Numbered from the stretch's first letter, positions 14,280 through 22,518 are shown. The stretch is DNA of 22,847 nucleotides from Lachnospiraceae bacterium (GCA_004557975.1 SFEV01000043.1:1-22847); one strand, 5' to 3'. Made by a program: numbers and translations. The notes: generated from the sequence alone by a model not told the origin.

Positions 14280-14759
14280 ATGGCAATTGAAATAGTACGC
14301 GAATATCTGAAAAAATGGAATGCTGACAGCCGGATTCTGGAATTTCCGGTATCCAGTGCAACTGTGGAGCTTGCGGCCCAGGCAGTCGGCTGTGAGCCGG
14401 CACGCATCGCAAAGACGCTGTCTTTTCTGGTCGGAGATCATGCCATTCTGATTGTGGCGGCAGGTGATGCAAAAATTGACAATCCCAAATATAAGGGAAT
14501 CTTCCACACAAAAGCGAAAATGCTCAGTGCAGACCAGGTGACAGATCTGATCGGTCACGCAGTGGGAGGGGTATGCCCCTTCGGCGTGAAAGAGGGCGTG
14601 GAAGTGTATCTCGATGAGTCTCTGCGCAGGTTTGAGACGGTGTTTCCGGCGGCGGGCAGCAGCAACAGTGCAATCGAGGTGACTATGGAACAGCTGGAAC
14701 AGTATTCCGGAAGTACCAACTGGATTGACGTCTGCAAGGGATGGCAGGAAGCTTTGTAA
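14280..14759 (+). CDS. YbaK/EbsC-family aminoacyl-tRNA deacylase
   Basis: Predicted trans-editing enzyme that hydrolyses mischarged tRNA, as YbaK does for Cys-tRNA(Pro), or a related ProX-type deacylase. The YbaK fold covers the whole 159-aa protein. ARIAKTLSFLVGD (about residues 40-52) holds the conserved Lys of the active site, VAAGDAKIDNPKYKGIF follows, and GGVCPFGVKEGVEVYLDESL matches the family's GG-x-x-P-x-G segment. The C-terminal AGSSNSAIEVTMEQL is also typical. ATG 14280 follows AGGGG (14266-14270), and the promoter position excludes upstream ATGs. It is a single-gene unit between the feoAB terminator and the next promoter. Which mischarged tRNA is edited cannot be told from sequence. 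Confidence 0.88.
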   Translation: MAIEIVREYLKKWNADSRILEFPVSSATVELAAQAVGCEPARIAKTLSFLVGDHAILIVAAGDAKIDNPKYKGIFHTKAKMLSADQVTDLIGHAVGGVCPFGVKEGVEVYLDESLRRFETVFPAAGSSNSAIEVTMEQLEQYSGSTNWIDVCKGWQEAL

Positions 14760-14879
14760 AACCAAAAATCGGGAGGAGCAGAATGGAACAGGGAAGGGAA
14801 TTCCGAAGCTTGGCGGTGTGTTTGTGAATGACAGAAAGCTTGGCTCCATGCAGGCCTGAGGAAAAGATGCTCCCGGCAG

Positions 14880-14908
14880 TTGTGTTTCCGAAAAAAGTGT
14901 AGTAAAAT
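14880..14908 (+). promoter_or_regulatory. Promoter of the NfeD/SPFH unit
   Basis: TTGTGT (14880-14885) and TAAAAT (14903-14908) are separated by 17 bp, about 42 bases before the NfeD-like start. The gap 14760-14879 has no convincing gene; a GGGAGGAG followed by ATG 14783 opens only a 14-codon ORF. Confidence 0.55.
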
Positions 14909-14949
14909 ATGCACATTATAGTCATACAGAAAGGGGGCTGAGCAGTGGC

Positions 14950-15384
14950 ATGGATATGCAGGCTGTTGTGTGGCTTGGGCTGCTCGTGATTCTTCTGGCG
15001 GCAGAGGCAGTGACACTGGGACTTACCACGATCTGGTTTGCGGGAGGCGCGCTGGCAGCATTTGTTTTTTCACTGGCGGGAGCCGATCTTCTTGTTCAGA
15101 TCATTGCATTCTGTGCAGTATCGGTGGTACTTCTGATTTTTACGAGACCGGTGGCCGTCAGATGGCTCAACAGAGACAGAGTAAAGACGAATGCAGAGAG
15201 TCTGATCGGAGCTTCAGCCGTTGTGACAGAGACGATTGACAATCTGGCAGGGAGCGGACAGGTGCAGGTGCGCGGACAGTTCTGGAGTGCACGCGCGGAG
15301 GAGGAGTCTGCTGTAATCGAAAAGGACAGAGTAGTCAGAATTCAGAAAATCAGCGGGGTGAAGCTGATTGTGAGAGAGGAGTAG
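14950..15384 (+). CDS. NfeD-like membrane protein
   Basis: Small membrane protein of the NfeD family, usually paired with an SPFH/stomatin protein in membrane-domain organisation or protein quality control. The first 80 residues contain three hydrophobic stretches (VVWLGLLVILLAAEAVTLGL, TTIWFAGGALAAFVFSLAG and VQIIAFCAVSVVLLIF). The C-terminal part, from about residue 85 (LIGASAVVTETI to the end), is the NfeD OB-fold beta domain with GQVQVRGQFWSARA. At 144 aa it is the short form lacking the serine-protease domain. AGGGGG lies about 11 bases before ATG 14950. The stop is 3 bases from the SPFH gene start, so the two are co-translated. Confidence 0.87.
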   Translation: MDMQAVVWLGLLVILLAAEAVTLGLTTIWFAGGALAAFVFSLAGADLLVQIIAFCAVSVVLLIFTRPVAVRWLNRDRVKTNAESLIGASAVVTETIDNLAGSGQVQVRGQFWSARAEEESAVIEKDRVVRIQKISGVKLIVREE

Positions 15385-15387
15385 TGT

Positions 15388-16344
15388 ATGGATTATTATT
15401 TTGACAGTGGTTTTGCATTTTCGTTCAGTACGGTGCTGGTGATTATACTGGTGATTCTCGTTTTGCTGGTGCTGGCATCCTGTATCAAAATTGTACCGCA
15501 GGCGCAGGCATTTATTGTGGAGCGTCTCGGAGGTTACCAGGGCACATGGGATGTAGGTGTACATTTCAAGGTACCGTTTATCGACCGCGTGGCAAAGCGT
15601 GTCAATCTGAAGGAGCAGGTTGTTGACTTTGATCCGCAGCCGGTGATCACAAAGGATAATGTTACAATGCGGATCGACACAGTGGTGTTTTTCCAGATTA
15701 CTGACCCGAAGCTGTTCACATACGGTGTGGAGAATCCGATCATGGCGATTGAAAACCTGACGGCCACCACCCTCAGAAATATTATCGGTGATATGGAGCT
15801 GGATCAGACGCTGACCTCCCGCGAGGTGATCAATACAAAGATGCGTTCATCTCTTGACGTTGCAACAGATCCATGGGGCATCAAAGTCAACCGTGTGGAG
15901 CTGAAAAACATTCTCCCGCCGGCACAGATTGTCGATGCAATGGAAAAGCAGATGAAGGCAGAGCGTGAGCGCCGTGAGGCAATCCTGAAAGCAGAAGGCG
16001 AGAAGAAATCGTCGATTCTGGTTGCCGAGGGTAATAAGCAGTCGGCTATTCTCGATGCAGAGGCAGAAAAACAGGCTGCCATCCTCCGCGCAGAGGCAGA
16101 AAAAGAAAAAATGATCCGTGAGGCGGAAGGTGAGGCGGAAGCCATCCTCAAGGTGCAGCAGGCGAAAGCAGAGGGTATCCGTCTGATTAAGGAAGCTGCG
16201 GCAGATCAGACAGTACTGACGCTGAAGAGCTTTGAGGCGCTGGAAAAGGTGGCAGACGGACAGGCGACAAAGATTATTATTCCGTCTGAACTGCAGAATG
16301 TTGCAGGGACTCTGAAGGCAATGGCGGAGGTTGTAAAGGACTGA
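15388..16344 (+). CDS. SPFH/Band 7 (stomatin/QmcA-like) protein
   Basis: Membrane-anchored scaffold of the SPFH family, thought to form large ring assemblies in the membrane with its NfeD partner. An N-terminal hydrophobic anchor (residues 14-32, VLVIILVILVLLVLAS) precedes the Band 7 domain: VPQAQAFIVERLGGYQGTW, VDFDPQPVITKDNVTMRID and the WGIKVNRVELKNILPP turn. Residues 185-265 form a long Glu/Ala/Lys-rich coiled coil (EAILKAEGEKK, AEAEKQAAILRAEAEKEK), typical of stomatin-like proteins. 318 aa, standard length. Its ribosome site (GAGAGGAG) overlaps the end of the NfeD gene. Confidence 0.92.
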   Translation: MDYYFDSGFAFSFSTVLVIILVILVLLVLASCIKIVPQAQAFIVERLGGYQGTWDVGVHFKVPFIDRVAKRVNLKEQVVDFDPQPVITKDNVTMRIDTVVFFQITDPKLFTYGVENPIMAIENLTATTLRNIIGDMELDQTLTSREVINTKMRSSLDVATDPWGIKVNRVELKNILPPAQIVDAMEKQMKAERERREAILKAEGEKKSSILVAEGNKQSAILDAEAEKQAAILRAEAEKEKMIREAEGEAEAILKVQQAKAEGIRLIKEAAADQTVLTLKSFEALEKVADGQATKIIIPSELQNVAGTLKAMAEVVKD

Positions 16345-16377
16345 TACCCTATCAGGCAGATTACGGAGGAGAGGATT

Positions 16378-17364
16378 ATGAATTTAAAAGGCAGGAATTT
16401 TCTGACACTGAAAGATTACACACCGGAGGAGATCGGTTATCTGCTGGATCTTGCCGCTGAACTGAAGGCAAAGAAAAAGGTCGGAGAACCGCAGCCCTGT
16501 TTTCCGGGCAGAAATATTGCACTGATTTTTGAAAAGACAAGTACGCGTACGAGATGCGCCTTTGAGGTGGCAGCGCATGATCTGGGGATGCATGTCACAT
16601 ATCTCGACCCGAAGGGTTCACAGATCGGAAAGAAGGAGAGCATCAAAGATACGGCACGTGTACTCGGCAGAATGTTTGACGGTATCGAGTACCGCGGCTT
16701 TGGACAGAAAATCGTGGAAGAGCTGGCAGAGTACGCGGGTGTTCCGGTGTGGAACGGACTGACAAATGAGTATCATCCGACACAGATGCTTGCAGATCTG
16801 CTGACAATCAGAGAACAACTCGGCGGTCTGAAGGGCAAAAAGCTCGCGTATTTTGGCGATGCCCGCTACAATATGGGCAACTCGCTGATGATTGCCTGTG
16901 CAAAGATGGGCATGCATTTTACGGCATGTACTTCCAGCATGTATTTCCCGGATGAAGCACTTGTGAAGGAGTGCGAGGCATATGCCAAAGAGAGCGGTGC
17001 CACCATCACACTGACAGAGAGTGTAGAGGAGGGCGCAAAGGATGCGGATGTGGTATACACAGATGTATGGGTGTCCATGGGTGAGCCGGATGAGGTGTGG
17101 GCAGAGCGTATCAAAGCGCTTCTCCCGTATCAGGTAAATGCAAAGGTAATGTCATACGCAAAGGAGAGTGCAGTTTTCATGCACTGCCTGCCTGCGTTCC
17201 ATGATCTGGAGACTTCAATCGGACGTGATGTCTATGAGAAGTTCGGCCTGGAAGCTCTTGAGGTGACAGACGAAGTGTTTGAGTCACCGCAGTCTGTTGT
17301 CTTTGATGAGGCGGAGAACCGTATGCACACAATTAAGGCTGTCATGGCAGCTACGATGGGATGA
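16378..17364 (+). CDS. argF: Ornithine carbamoyltransferase
   Basis: Joins carbamoyl phosphate and L-ornithine to give citrulline and phosphate in arginine synthesis (the reverse reaction occurs in the arginine deiminase route). Carbamoyl-phosphate-binding STRTR is at residues 55-59, with FEVAAHDLGMHV after it. HPTQ (in NEYHPTQMLADLLT) and the ornithine-loop FMHCLPAFHD (about 268-277), including the Cys, are intact. 328 aa, normal length. GGAGGAG lies 6 bases before ATG 16378. No other arg genes are near, and no deiminase or carbamate kinase gene, so an anabolic role is more likely. A 6-bp inverted repeat (CTGATA-ccc-TATCAG, 16341-16355) overlaps the preceding stop codon. Confidence 0.95.
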   Translation: MNLKGRNFLTLKDYTPEEIGYLLDLAAELKAKKKVGEPQPCFPGRNIALIFEKTSTRTRCAFEVAAHDLGMHVTYLDPKGSQIGKKESIKDTARVLGRMFDGIEYRGFGQKIVEELAEYAGVPVWNGLTNEYHPTQMLADLLTIREQLGGLKGKKLAYFGDARYNMGNSLMIACAKMGMHFTACTSSMYFPDEALVKECEAYAKESGATITLTESVEEGAKDADVVYTDVWVSMGEPDEVWAERIKALLPYQVNAKVMSYAKESAVFMHCLPAFHDLETSIGRDVYEKFGLEALEVTDEVFESPQSVVFDEAENRMHTIKAVMAATMG

Positions 17365-17368
17365 TGAA

Positions 17369-17635
17369 ATGAAAAAAGTCAGGGAGAAGGATGTACAGAA
17401 GCTGGAAATATTCTGTATCATCACGGCTTTGGCAGTTATAGTTTTATGCATTTTATTTTTGTTTAATCTTTTACAGAACCACTGGTTCCTGAATTTTATT
17501 CTGGGGCTGGGGGTTCTGCTTCATGTGGCACTGACGCTGCTGATGGTGGTGCAGAACAAAATTGCATTTGCAGTCTGCACACTATTGTTTGCTGTCTTTT
17601 ATGGGGCAGGACTTGTATATTTTAATTTTTGGTGA
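17369..17635 (+). CDS. Small three-helix membrane protein, unknown function
   Basis: I do not recognise a family. The 88-aa product starts MKKVREKDVQKLE, a short charged cytoplasmic tail, then has three strongly hydrophobic stretches: IFCIITALAVIVLCILFLF (about 14-32), FLNFILGLGVLLHVALTLL (about 40-58) and IAFAVCTLLFAVFYGAGLVY (about 65-84). ATG 17369 lies 4 bases after the argF stop, with only a weak purine-rich site (GGGATGATG), suggesting translational coupling. The frame is open further upstream inside argF, but those starts would overlap argF extensively. Composition matches a real integral membrane protein rather than chance. Confidence 0.65.
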   Translation: MKKVREKDVQKLEIFCIITALAVIVLCILFLFNLLQNHWFLNFILGLGVLLHVALTLLMVVQNKIAFAVCTLLFAVFYGAGLVYFNFW

Positions 17636-17742
17636 CAGGGCAAAGCATCTGCAGAGCGGGAATTCTGATTCAGAATTTATGTTCTGAAGGATAGTTGTCT
17701 GCGGGCAGTGAGAAAAATGTGCCGCGGAAGAAGAGGTGTGAA

Positions 17743-18723
17743 ATGAAAAGTAAGGTTTTGGAAGCGCTCGGAAGAACGGATCAGTACGTTTCCGGACAGG
17801 AGCTCTGTGAGAAATTTCAGGTTTCGCGTACTGCGGTGTGGAAAGTAATCAATCAGCTGAAAGAAGAAGGGTATGAGATTGAATCAGTACCGAGGCGGGG
17901 TTATCGGATACTCAGGCGCCCCGATGTGATTACTGCAGAAGAGGTAAAAAGCCGTCTCAGGACACAATGGGCAGGCAGGGAGATCTGTTATTATGAGACA
18001 ATTGGCTCAACGAACAATGAGGCCAAAAGACTTGGCGAGCAGGGCATGCCCCACGGTACCCTGGTGCTGGCTGAGCAGCAGGAGAGCGGCAAGGGAAGAC
18101 GCGGCCGTGGGTGGGTAACACTGCGCGGAAGCGCCATAGCGATGAGTCTGCTGCTGCGTCCGCAGCTTCCGCCGCCCTGTGCTTCCATGGTGACGCTCGT
18201 CATGGGAATTGCAGTGGCAGAAGCGTGCCGGGAGTGCTGCGGTGTGGATGCAAAGATCAAATGGCCCAACGATGTCGTTGTGGACGGAAAAAAGATCTGC
18301 GGTATTCTGACAGAGATGAGCAGTGAAATTGATTATATCAATTACGTGGTGATCGGCGCAGGTATCAACACAAACGTGGAAAACTTTCCGCCGGAGCTTC
18401 AGAAGACTGCAGGATCCCTTCATCAGATGACGGGAGGGCGTCCTGACCGCGCTGCACTTATTGCAGCATGCCTGGAGAAGTTTGAACAGTGCTATGAAAA
18501 ATTCACTGCGAGACAGGACCTGTCCCTGCTTATGGAAGAGTACAATACACTTCTGGCCGGAAAAGACGGAATTGTACAGGTGCTGGAACCGGGCAATGAA
18601 TACAGAGGAATTTCCGAGGGCATCAACCGCCTCGGAGAACTGCAGGTGCGCCGGGAGAACGGTACGGTGGAGTCCGTCTATGCCGGAGAGGTGTCGGTGA
18701 GAGGTATCTACGGGTATGTGTAG
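17743..18723 (+). CDS. birA: Biotin-[acetyl-CoA-carboxylase] ligase / biotin repressor
   Basis: Activates biotin to biotinyl-AMP and attaches it to carboxylase carrier domains. The N-terminal winged helix (residues 5-60, VSGQELCEKFQVSRTAVWKV) marks the bifunctional form, which also represses biotin genes. The ligase domain shows YETIGSTNNEAKRL, the glycine-rich biotinyl-AMP loop SGKGRRGRGW, KWPNDVVVDGKKICGILTE with catalytic Lys, and VVIGAGINTNVENF. A short SH3-like C-terminal domain ends the 326-aa protein. ATG 17743 is chosen over 17695 because AAGAGGTG lies just before it. The 107-base gap upstream includes AATTCTG-att-CAGAATT (17661-17677), a perfect 7-bp hairpin of unknown role. Confidence 0.93.
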   Translation: MKSKVLEALGRTDQYVSGQELCEKFQVSRTAVWKVINQLKEEGYEIESVPRRGYRILRRPDVITAEEVKSRLRTQWAGREICYYETIGSTNNEAKRLGEQGMPHGTLVLAEQQESGKGRRGRGWVTLRGSAIAMSLLLRPQLPPPCASMVTLVMGIAVAEACRECCGVDAKIKWPNDVVVDGKKICGILTEMSSEIDYINYVVIGAGINTNVENFPPELQKTAGSLHQMTGGRPDRAALIAACLEKFEQCYEKFTARQDLSLLMEEYNTLLAGKDGIVQVLEPGNEYRGISEGINRLGELQVRRENGTVESVYAGEVSVRGIYGYV

Positions 18724-18767
18724 AAGGGCAGAGTTTTCCGGAAACAGATACAGAAAGAGGAGTAATC

Positions 18768-19112
18768 ATGGAAAAAAAGACGGTTGTGCTTTGCGGCGCA
18801 AATGCGTATGAAGAAAAATATTATCTGAATGAGGAGTTTAAAAAGCTTCCGGCACAGATTCAGGAGGAGCTGCAGATCATGTGTGTCCTGTACACCCACG
18901 ATGTGGGCGGCATTTTTCTCCTGGAGTTTGATGAGGATGGAAATCTGCAGTTCCGCACAGAGGCGGCGGAAAATGATTTTTCGTACGATGAAATTGGCAG
19001 CGCTCTGAAAATCCGCGAGCTGCAGCGCACCAAGGAGGAACTGCTGCGTTCGCTGGAGCTTTATTACAAGATGATGGTGCATCCGGCAAAGAGTGCCGGG
19101 GATGGACGTTGA
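18768..19112 (+). CDS. Conserved uncharacterised protein (possibly DUF6145)
   Basis: Soluble 114-aa protein with no catalytic motif I can name. It begins MEKKTVVLCGANAYEEKYYL. It contains LPAQIQEELQIMCVLYTHDVGG, then an acidic hydrophobic stretch, FLLEFDEDGNLQF, and ends in a likely helix, LKIRELQRTKEELLRSLELY. The pattern and position between birA and dusB recall a small family seen in Lachnospiraceae annotated as DUF6145; this is from memory and unverified. GAGGAG lies about 7 bases before ATG 18768. It is closely spaced with birA (44 bases) and was probably transcribed with it. Confidence 0.75.
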   Translation: MEKKTVVLCGANAYEEKYYLNEEFKKLPAQIQEELQIMCVLYTHDVGGIFLLEFDEDGNLQFRTEAAENDFSYDEIGSALKIRELQRTKEELLRSLELYYKMMVHPAKSAGDGR

Positions 19113-19204
19113 GGTGCAGGGAGCCTGACTTCTGATCCTGACATCATAAAAAGGGTTGCCCGACAAAGAGCGTGGCTTATAAAAATATGTATGGGAAGAG
19201 TAGG

Positions 19205-20164
19205 ATGAAAATAAAAATTGGAAACGTGGTACTGGACAACAATGTTGTACTGGCGCCGATGGCAGGAGTAACTGACCTGCCTTTTCGTTTGCTGTGCAAA
19301 GAGCAGGGTGCCGGACTGATCTGTACCGAGATGGTCAGTGCCAAGGCAATTTCTTTCCACAATAAAAATACGGTAGCTCTTCTGGAGACAGCACCGCAGG
19401 AGCGGCCTGTATCCCTCCAGCTTTTTGGCTCCGATCCGGATATTATCAGCGAAATGGCAGCCTACATTGAAGAACGTCCCTTTGATATTCTCGACATCAA
19501 CATGGGCTGTCCCGTACCGAAGGTTGCAGGCAACGGCGAAGGCTCGGCACTGATGAAGAATCCGAAGCTTGTGGAAGAGATCATTTCAAAAACAGTACGT
19601 GCCATCAAAAAGCCTGTGACCATCAAAATCCGGAAAGGATTTTCTCCGGACTGTGTCAATGCAGTGGAGATTGCCAGAATCGCGGAAGCATCCGGCGCAT
19701 CAGCTATTGCAGTTCACGGCAGGACACGGGAGCAGTACTACTCAGGCAGAGCTGACTGGGATATCATCCGCCAGGTCAAAGAGGCTGTGAGCATTCCGGT
19801 GATCGGAAACGGTGATGTGGACTCGCCTCAGAGTGCAGGGAAGATGCTGGAGGAGACGGGCTGTGACGCGGTCATGATCGGGCGCGCCGCCCGCGGAAAC
19901 CCGTGGCTCTTCAGACAGATTTGTGCGTATCTTGAGACCGGCGTCCTCCTGCCGAAGCCTGAAAAAGAAGAGGTGAAAGCAATGATGCTGCGCCATGCAA
20001 GAATGCAGATCGAATACAAGGGAGATTATACCGGGATGCGGGAGATGCGCAAGCACATTTCCTGGTACACGGCCGGGTACCCGAATTCAGCGAAGCTGCG
20101 GGGGGCGGTCAATGCTGTAGAGACGTACGAACAGCTGGAAACACTTTTAAATGAAAGATTTTAG
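19205..20164 (+). CDS. dusB: tRNA-dihydrouridine synthase
   Basis: FMN enzyme that reduces uridine to dihydrouridine in the tRNA D-loop. The TIM-barrel start VVLAPMAGVTDLPFRLLCKE is diagnostic. Catalytic Cys 102 sits in DINMGCPVPKVAGNGEGSAL. KIRKGF, AVHGRTREQYYSG and VIGNGDVDS supply FMN and substrate contacts, and VMIGRAARGNPWLF closes the barrel. A helical C-terminal domain follows (HISWYTAGYPNSAKLRGAVN). ATG 19205 is preferred because MKIKIGN is the usual DusB N-terminus and GGGAAGAG lies before it; GTG 19172 or ATG 19187 would add 6-11 residues with no family match. 319 aa. No terminator separates it from greA. Confidence 0.93.
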   Translation: MKIKIGNVVLDNNVVLAPMAGVTDLPFRLLCKEQGAGLICTEMVSAKAISFHNKNTVALLETAPQERPVSLQLFGSDPDIISEMAAYIEERPFDILDINMGCPVPKVAGNGEGSALMKNPKLVEEIISKTVRAIKKPVTIKIRKGFSPDCVNAVEIARIAEASGASAIAVHGRTREQYYSGRADWDIIRQVKEAVSIPVIGNGDVDSPQSAGKMLEETGCDAVMIGRAARGNPWLFRQICAYLETGVLLPKPEKEEVKAMMLRHARMQIEYKGDYTGMREMRKHISWYTAGYPNSAKLRGAVNAVETYEQLETLLNERF

Positions 20165-20183
20165 CCGGTTCGCGCAGGTTTCC

Positions 20184-20212
20184 TTGACAAATACAGGGCA
20201 ATCGGCTATAAT
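20184..20212 (+). promoter_or_regulatory. Consensus promoter of greA
   Basis: Perfect TTGACA (20184-20189) and TATAAT (20207-20212) with a 17-bp spacer predict transcription from about 20219. A 15-base palindrome, CAGCACC-A-GGTGCTG (20231-20245), lies in the early leader. Confidence 0.88.
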
Positions 20213-20278
20213 ACGATGATTGCGAAGGGACAGCACCAGGTGCTGCTTCAAAGAGCGCAGGGAAGGGTGTAGATTGAA

Positions 20279-20761
20279 ATGGAAGAAAAAAAGAATTTAC
20301 TGACATATGCAGGTCTGAAAAAACTTGAGGATGAGCTGCATGACCTTAAGGTCTTCAGAAGAAAAGAAGTAGCAGGAAAAATCAAAGAGGCAAGAGAGCA
20401 GGGCGACCTCTCCGAGAATGCAGAGTACGATGCTGCGAAGGACGAGCAGCGCGATATCGAGGCACGTATTGAGGAGATTGAGAAGATCCTGAAAAATGCC
20501 GAGGTTGTCGTAGAGGACGAGGTAGACGTTGGAAAAATCAATGTCGGCTGTACTGTAAAAGTCTATGACGAAGAATTTGAGGAAGAGATGGAATTCAAGA
20601 TTGTGGGTTCCTCCGAGGCCAACAGCCTTCAGGGCAAAATTTCCAACGAGTCTCCGGTGGGCAAGGCACTGATCGGACGCAGCGTCGGAGATGAAGTCAT
20701 GGTGGAGACACAGGCAGGTACGATCGCATACAAGGTACTGGAGATTCAGCGTTCCATCTGA
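20279..20761 (+). CDS. greA: Transcription elongation factor GreA
   Basis: Inserts its coiled coil into the RNA polymerase secondary channel and stimulates cleavage of backtracked transcripts. The N-terminal coiled coil (residues 1-78) includes YAGLKKLEDELHDLK and the tip REQGDLSENAEYDAAK, with the catalytic acidic pair Asp-Glu. The C-terminal FKBP-like domain includes VGSSEANSLQGKISNESPVG, then ALIGRSVGDEV. 160 aa, standard. AAGGGTG lies 9 bases before ATG 20279. It has its own strong promoter and is followed by lysS at 138 bases with no terminator that I can see. Confidence 0.96.
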   Translation: MEEKKNLLTYAGLKKLEDELHDLKVFRRKEVAGKIKEAREQGDLSENAEYDAAKDEQRDIEARIEEIEKILKNAEVVVEDEVDVGKINVGCTVKVYDEEFEEEMEFKIVGSSEANSLQGKISNESPVGKALIGRSVGDEVMVETQAGTIAYKVLEIQRSI

Positions 20762-20899
20762 CATTTTCAGAATGTACGGGATGGCTGCATGAAAAACAGG
20801 CAGTCTGCGTTCACAAAACAGCAAGGCGGCTGCGGATCCGTCTAAGAATCCGTTTGTCCGCTTTACAGAGCAGATTAAGTAATAGAAGGAGTGTAAGAA

Positions 20900-22402
20900 G
20901 TGGCGGAGCAGAAGAAGGAACAGAGGACAGAGCAGGCAGTAGATACGAAGCAGCTTTTAAAGGTTCGCCGTGAGAAGCTTGCAGAGCTTCAGGCAAACGG
21001 AAAAGATCCGTTTCAGGTCATGAAATATGATGTGACGAACCACAGCATGGAAATCAAAAACAATTTTGAACAGTTTGACGGCAAAACCGTGCGTGTGGCA
21101 GGACGTATCATGTCCAAGCGCGTTATGGGAAAAGCATCTTTCTGCAATGTACAGGATTTGGAAGGAACCATTCAGTCCTACGTGGCAAGAGACAGTCTGG
21201 GAGAGGAAGAGTACAAAGCATTCAAAAAGCTGGATATCGGTGATATTGTCGGTATCGAAGGTTTTGTTTTCCAGACGAAGACCGGAGAGATTTCTATCCA
21301 TGCATCAAAGATGGAACTTCTGTCCAAGAGTCTTCAGATTCTGCCGGAAAAATATCACGGGCTGACAAACACAGACACGAGATACCGTCAGAGATATATC
21401 GACCTGATCATGAATCAGGATGTTAAAAATACATTTGTGACACGTTCCCGCATTATCAGCACGATTCGCCGCTATCTGGACGGTCAGGGCTTCCTTGAGG
21501 TGGAGACTCCGATGCTGGTAGCCAATGCAGGCGGAGCAGCAGCGCGTCCGTTCGAGACACATTTTAACGCCCTGAACGAGGATGTAAAGCTGCGAATCTC
21601 TCTTGAACTTTATCTGAAGAGACTGATTGTAGGCGGTATGGAGCGTGTTTATGAGATCGGCCGTGTATTCCGTAACGAAGGCCTCGACACACGGCACAAT
21701 CCGGAATTTACCCTGATGGAGCTGTATCAGGCATATACTGACTACAACGGAATGATGGATCTGACAGAGAATCTGTACCGCCACGTTGCACAGGAAGTTC
21801 TCGGAACGACAAAGATCACATACAACGGAATCGAAATGGATCTCGGAAAGCCCTTTGACCGCATCACCATGGTAGATGCCGTAAAGAAGTATTCAGGCGT
21901 CGATTTCAATGAAATCCACACACTGGAGGAGGCCCGCGCCGCAGCCGATGCGCACCATGTCCAGTACGAAAAGCACCACAAGAAGGGCAATATCCTGAAT
22001 CTCTTCTTTGAAGAATTCGTGGAAGAGCATCTGATCCAGCCCACCTTCGTCATGGATCATCCGATCGAGATTTCTCCGCTGACCAAGAAGAAACCGGAGA
22101 ATCCGGAATACGTGGAGCGTTTCGAATTCTTTATGAACGGCTGGGAGATGGCAAACGCATACTCCGAGCTGAACGATCCGATCGACCAGCGTGAACGCTT
22201 CAAGGCCCAGGAGGAGCTTCTGGCACAGGGCGACGAAGAAGCTAACGCCACAGATGAAGACTTCATGTACGCACTGGAGCTCGGCATGCCGCCGACAGGC
22301 GGAATTGGATTCGGAATCGACCGGATGGTGATGCTGCTGACAGATTCACCGGCGATAAGGGATGTTTTGCTGTTCCCGACGATGAAGACGCTGGATAAAT
22401 AA
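20900..22402 (+). CDS. lysS: Lysyl-tRNA synthetase, class II
   Basis: Charges tRNA-Lys with lysine. A Lys/Gln-rich N-terminal extension precedes the OB-fold anticodon-binding domain (about residues 60-160, VRVAGRIMSKRVMGKASFCN). Class II motif 1 is RRYLDGQGFLEVETPML, motif 2 is VFRNEGLDTRHNPEFTLMEL, and motif 3 is GIGFGIDRMVMLL, followed by PAIRDVLLFP. 500 aa, normal. The start is GTG 20900, supported by AAGGAG (20886-20891) 8 bases upstream. No T-box leader is visible. The gene is complete, and the AT-rich, repeat-bearing sequence right after its stop suggests an inserted element abuts it. Confidence 0.97.
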   Translation: MAEQKKEQRTEQAVDTKQLLKVRREKLAELQANGKDPFQVMKYDVTNHSMEIKNNFEQFDGKTVRVAGRIMSKRVMGKASFCNVQDLEGTIQSYVARDSLGEEEYKAFKKLDIGDIVGIEGFVFQTKTGEISIHASKMELLSKSLQILPEKYHGLTNTDTRYRQRYIDLIMNQDVKNTFVTRSRIISTIRRYLDGQGFLEVETPMLVANAGGAAARPFETHFNALNEDVKLRISLELYLKRLIVGGMERVYEIGRVFRNEGLDTRHNPEFTLMELYQAYTDYNGMMDLTENLYRHVAQEVLGTTKITYNGIEMDLGKPFDRITMVDAVKKYSGVDFNEIHTLEEARAAADAHHVQYEKHHKKGNILNLFFEEFVEEHLIQPTFVMDHPIEISPLTKKKPENPEYVERFEFFMNGWEMANAYSELNDPIDQRERFKAQEELLAQGDEEANATDEDFMYALELGMPPTGGIGFGIDRMVMLLTDSPAIRDVLLFPTMKTLDK

Positions 22403-22421
22403 AATGCTGTATTTTAGGGCA

Positions 22422-22446
22422 TTTGAGGTACTTCACGAACCTCAAA
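22422..22446. repeat. Inverted repeat after lysS
   Basis: TTTGAGGT (22422-22429) and ACCTCAAA (22439-22446) form a perfect 8-bp inverted repeat around a 9-base loop. On the minus strand it reads from a T-run, so it could act as a terminator only for plus-strand entry if weak. It begins 20 bases after the lysS stop. Confidence 0.6.
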
Positions 22447-22453
22447 AAACCTG

Positions 22454-22475
22454 ATTTGACATCAATTTGACATCA
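22454..22475. repeat. Tandem direct repeat ATTTGACATCA x2
   Basis: Two identical 11-base units, ATTTGACATCA (22454-22464 and 22465-22475), are directly adjacent, one helical turn apart. This is the kind of spacing used by DNA-binding proteins. It could be an integrase arm site or an operator near a mobile element end. Confidence 0.75.
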
Positions 22476-22481
22476 AATAAA

Positions 22482-22518
22482 TGTGCTTTGGTGGACTAAT
22501 ATGGACGTAAAAAGCACA
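22482..22518. repeat. Inverted repeat TGTGCTTT/AAAGCACA
   Basis: TGTGCTTT (22482-22489) and AAAGCACA (22511-22518) are perfect 8-base inverted arms 21 bases apart. Together with the neighbouring repeats they mark the junction between lysS and the AT-rich right end. Confidence 0.6.

Noticed and set aside
20762..20899. T-box leader ahead of lysS
   Set aside because: No T-box core sequence or terminator/antiterminator pair is visible in the 138-base gap.
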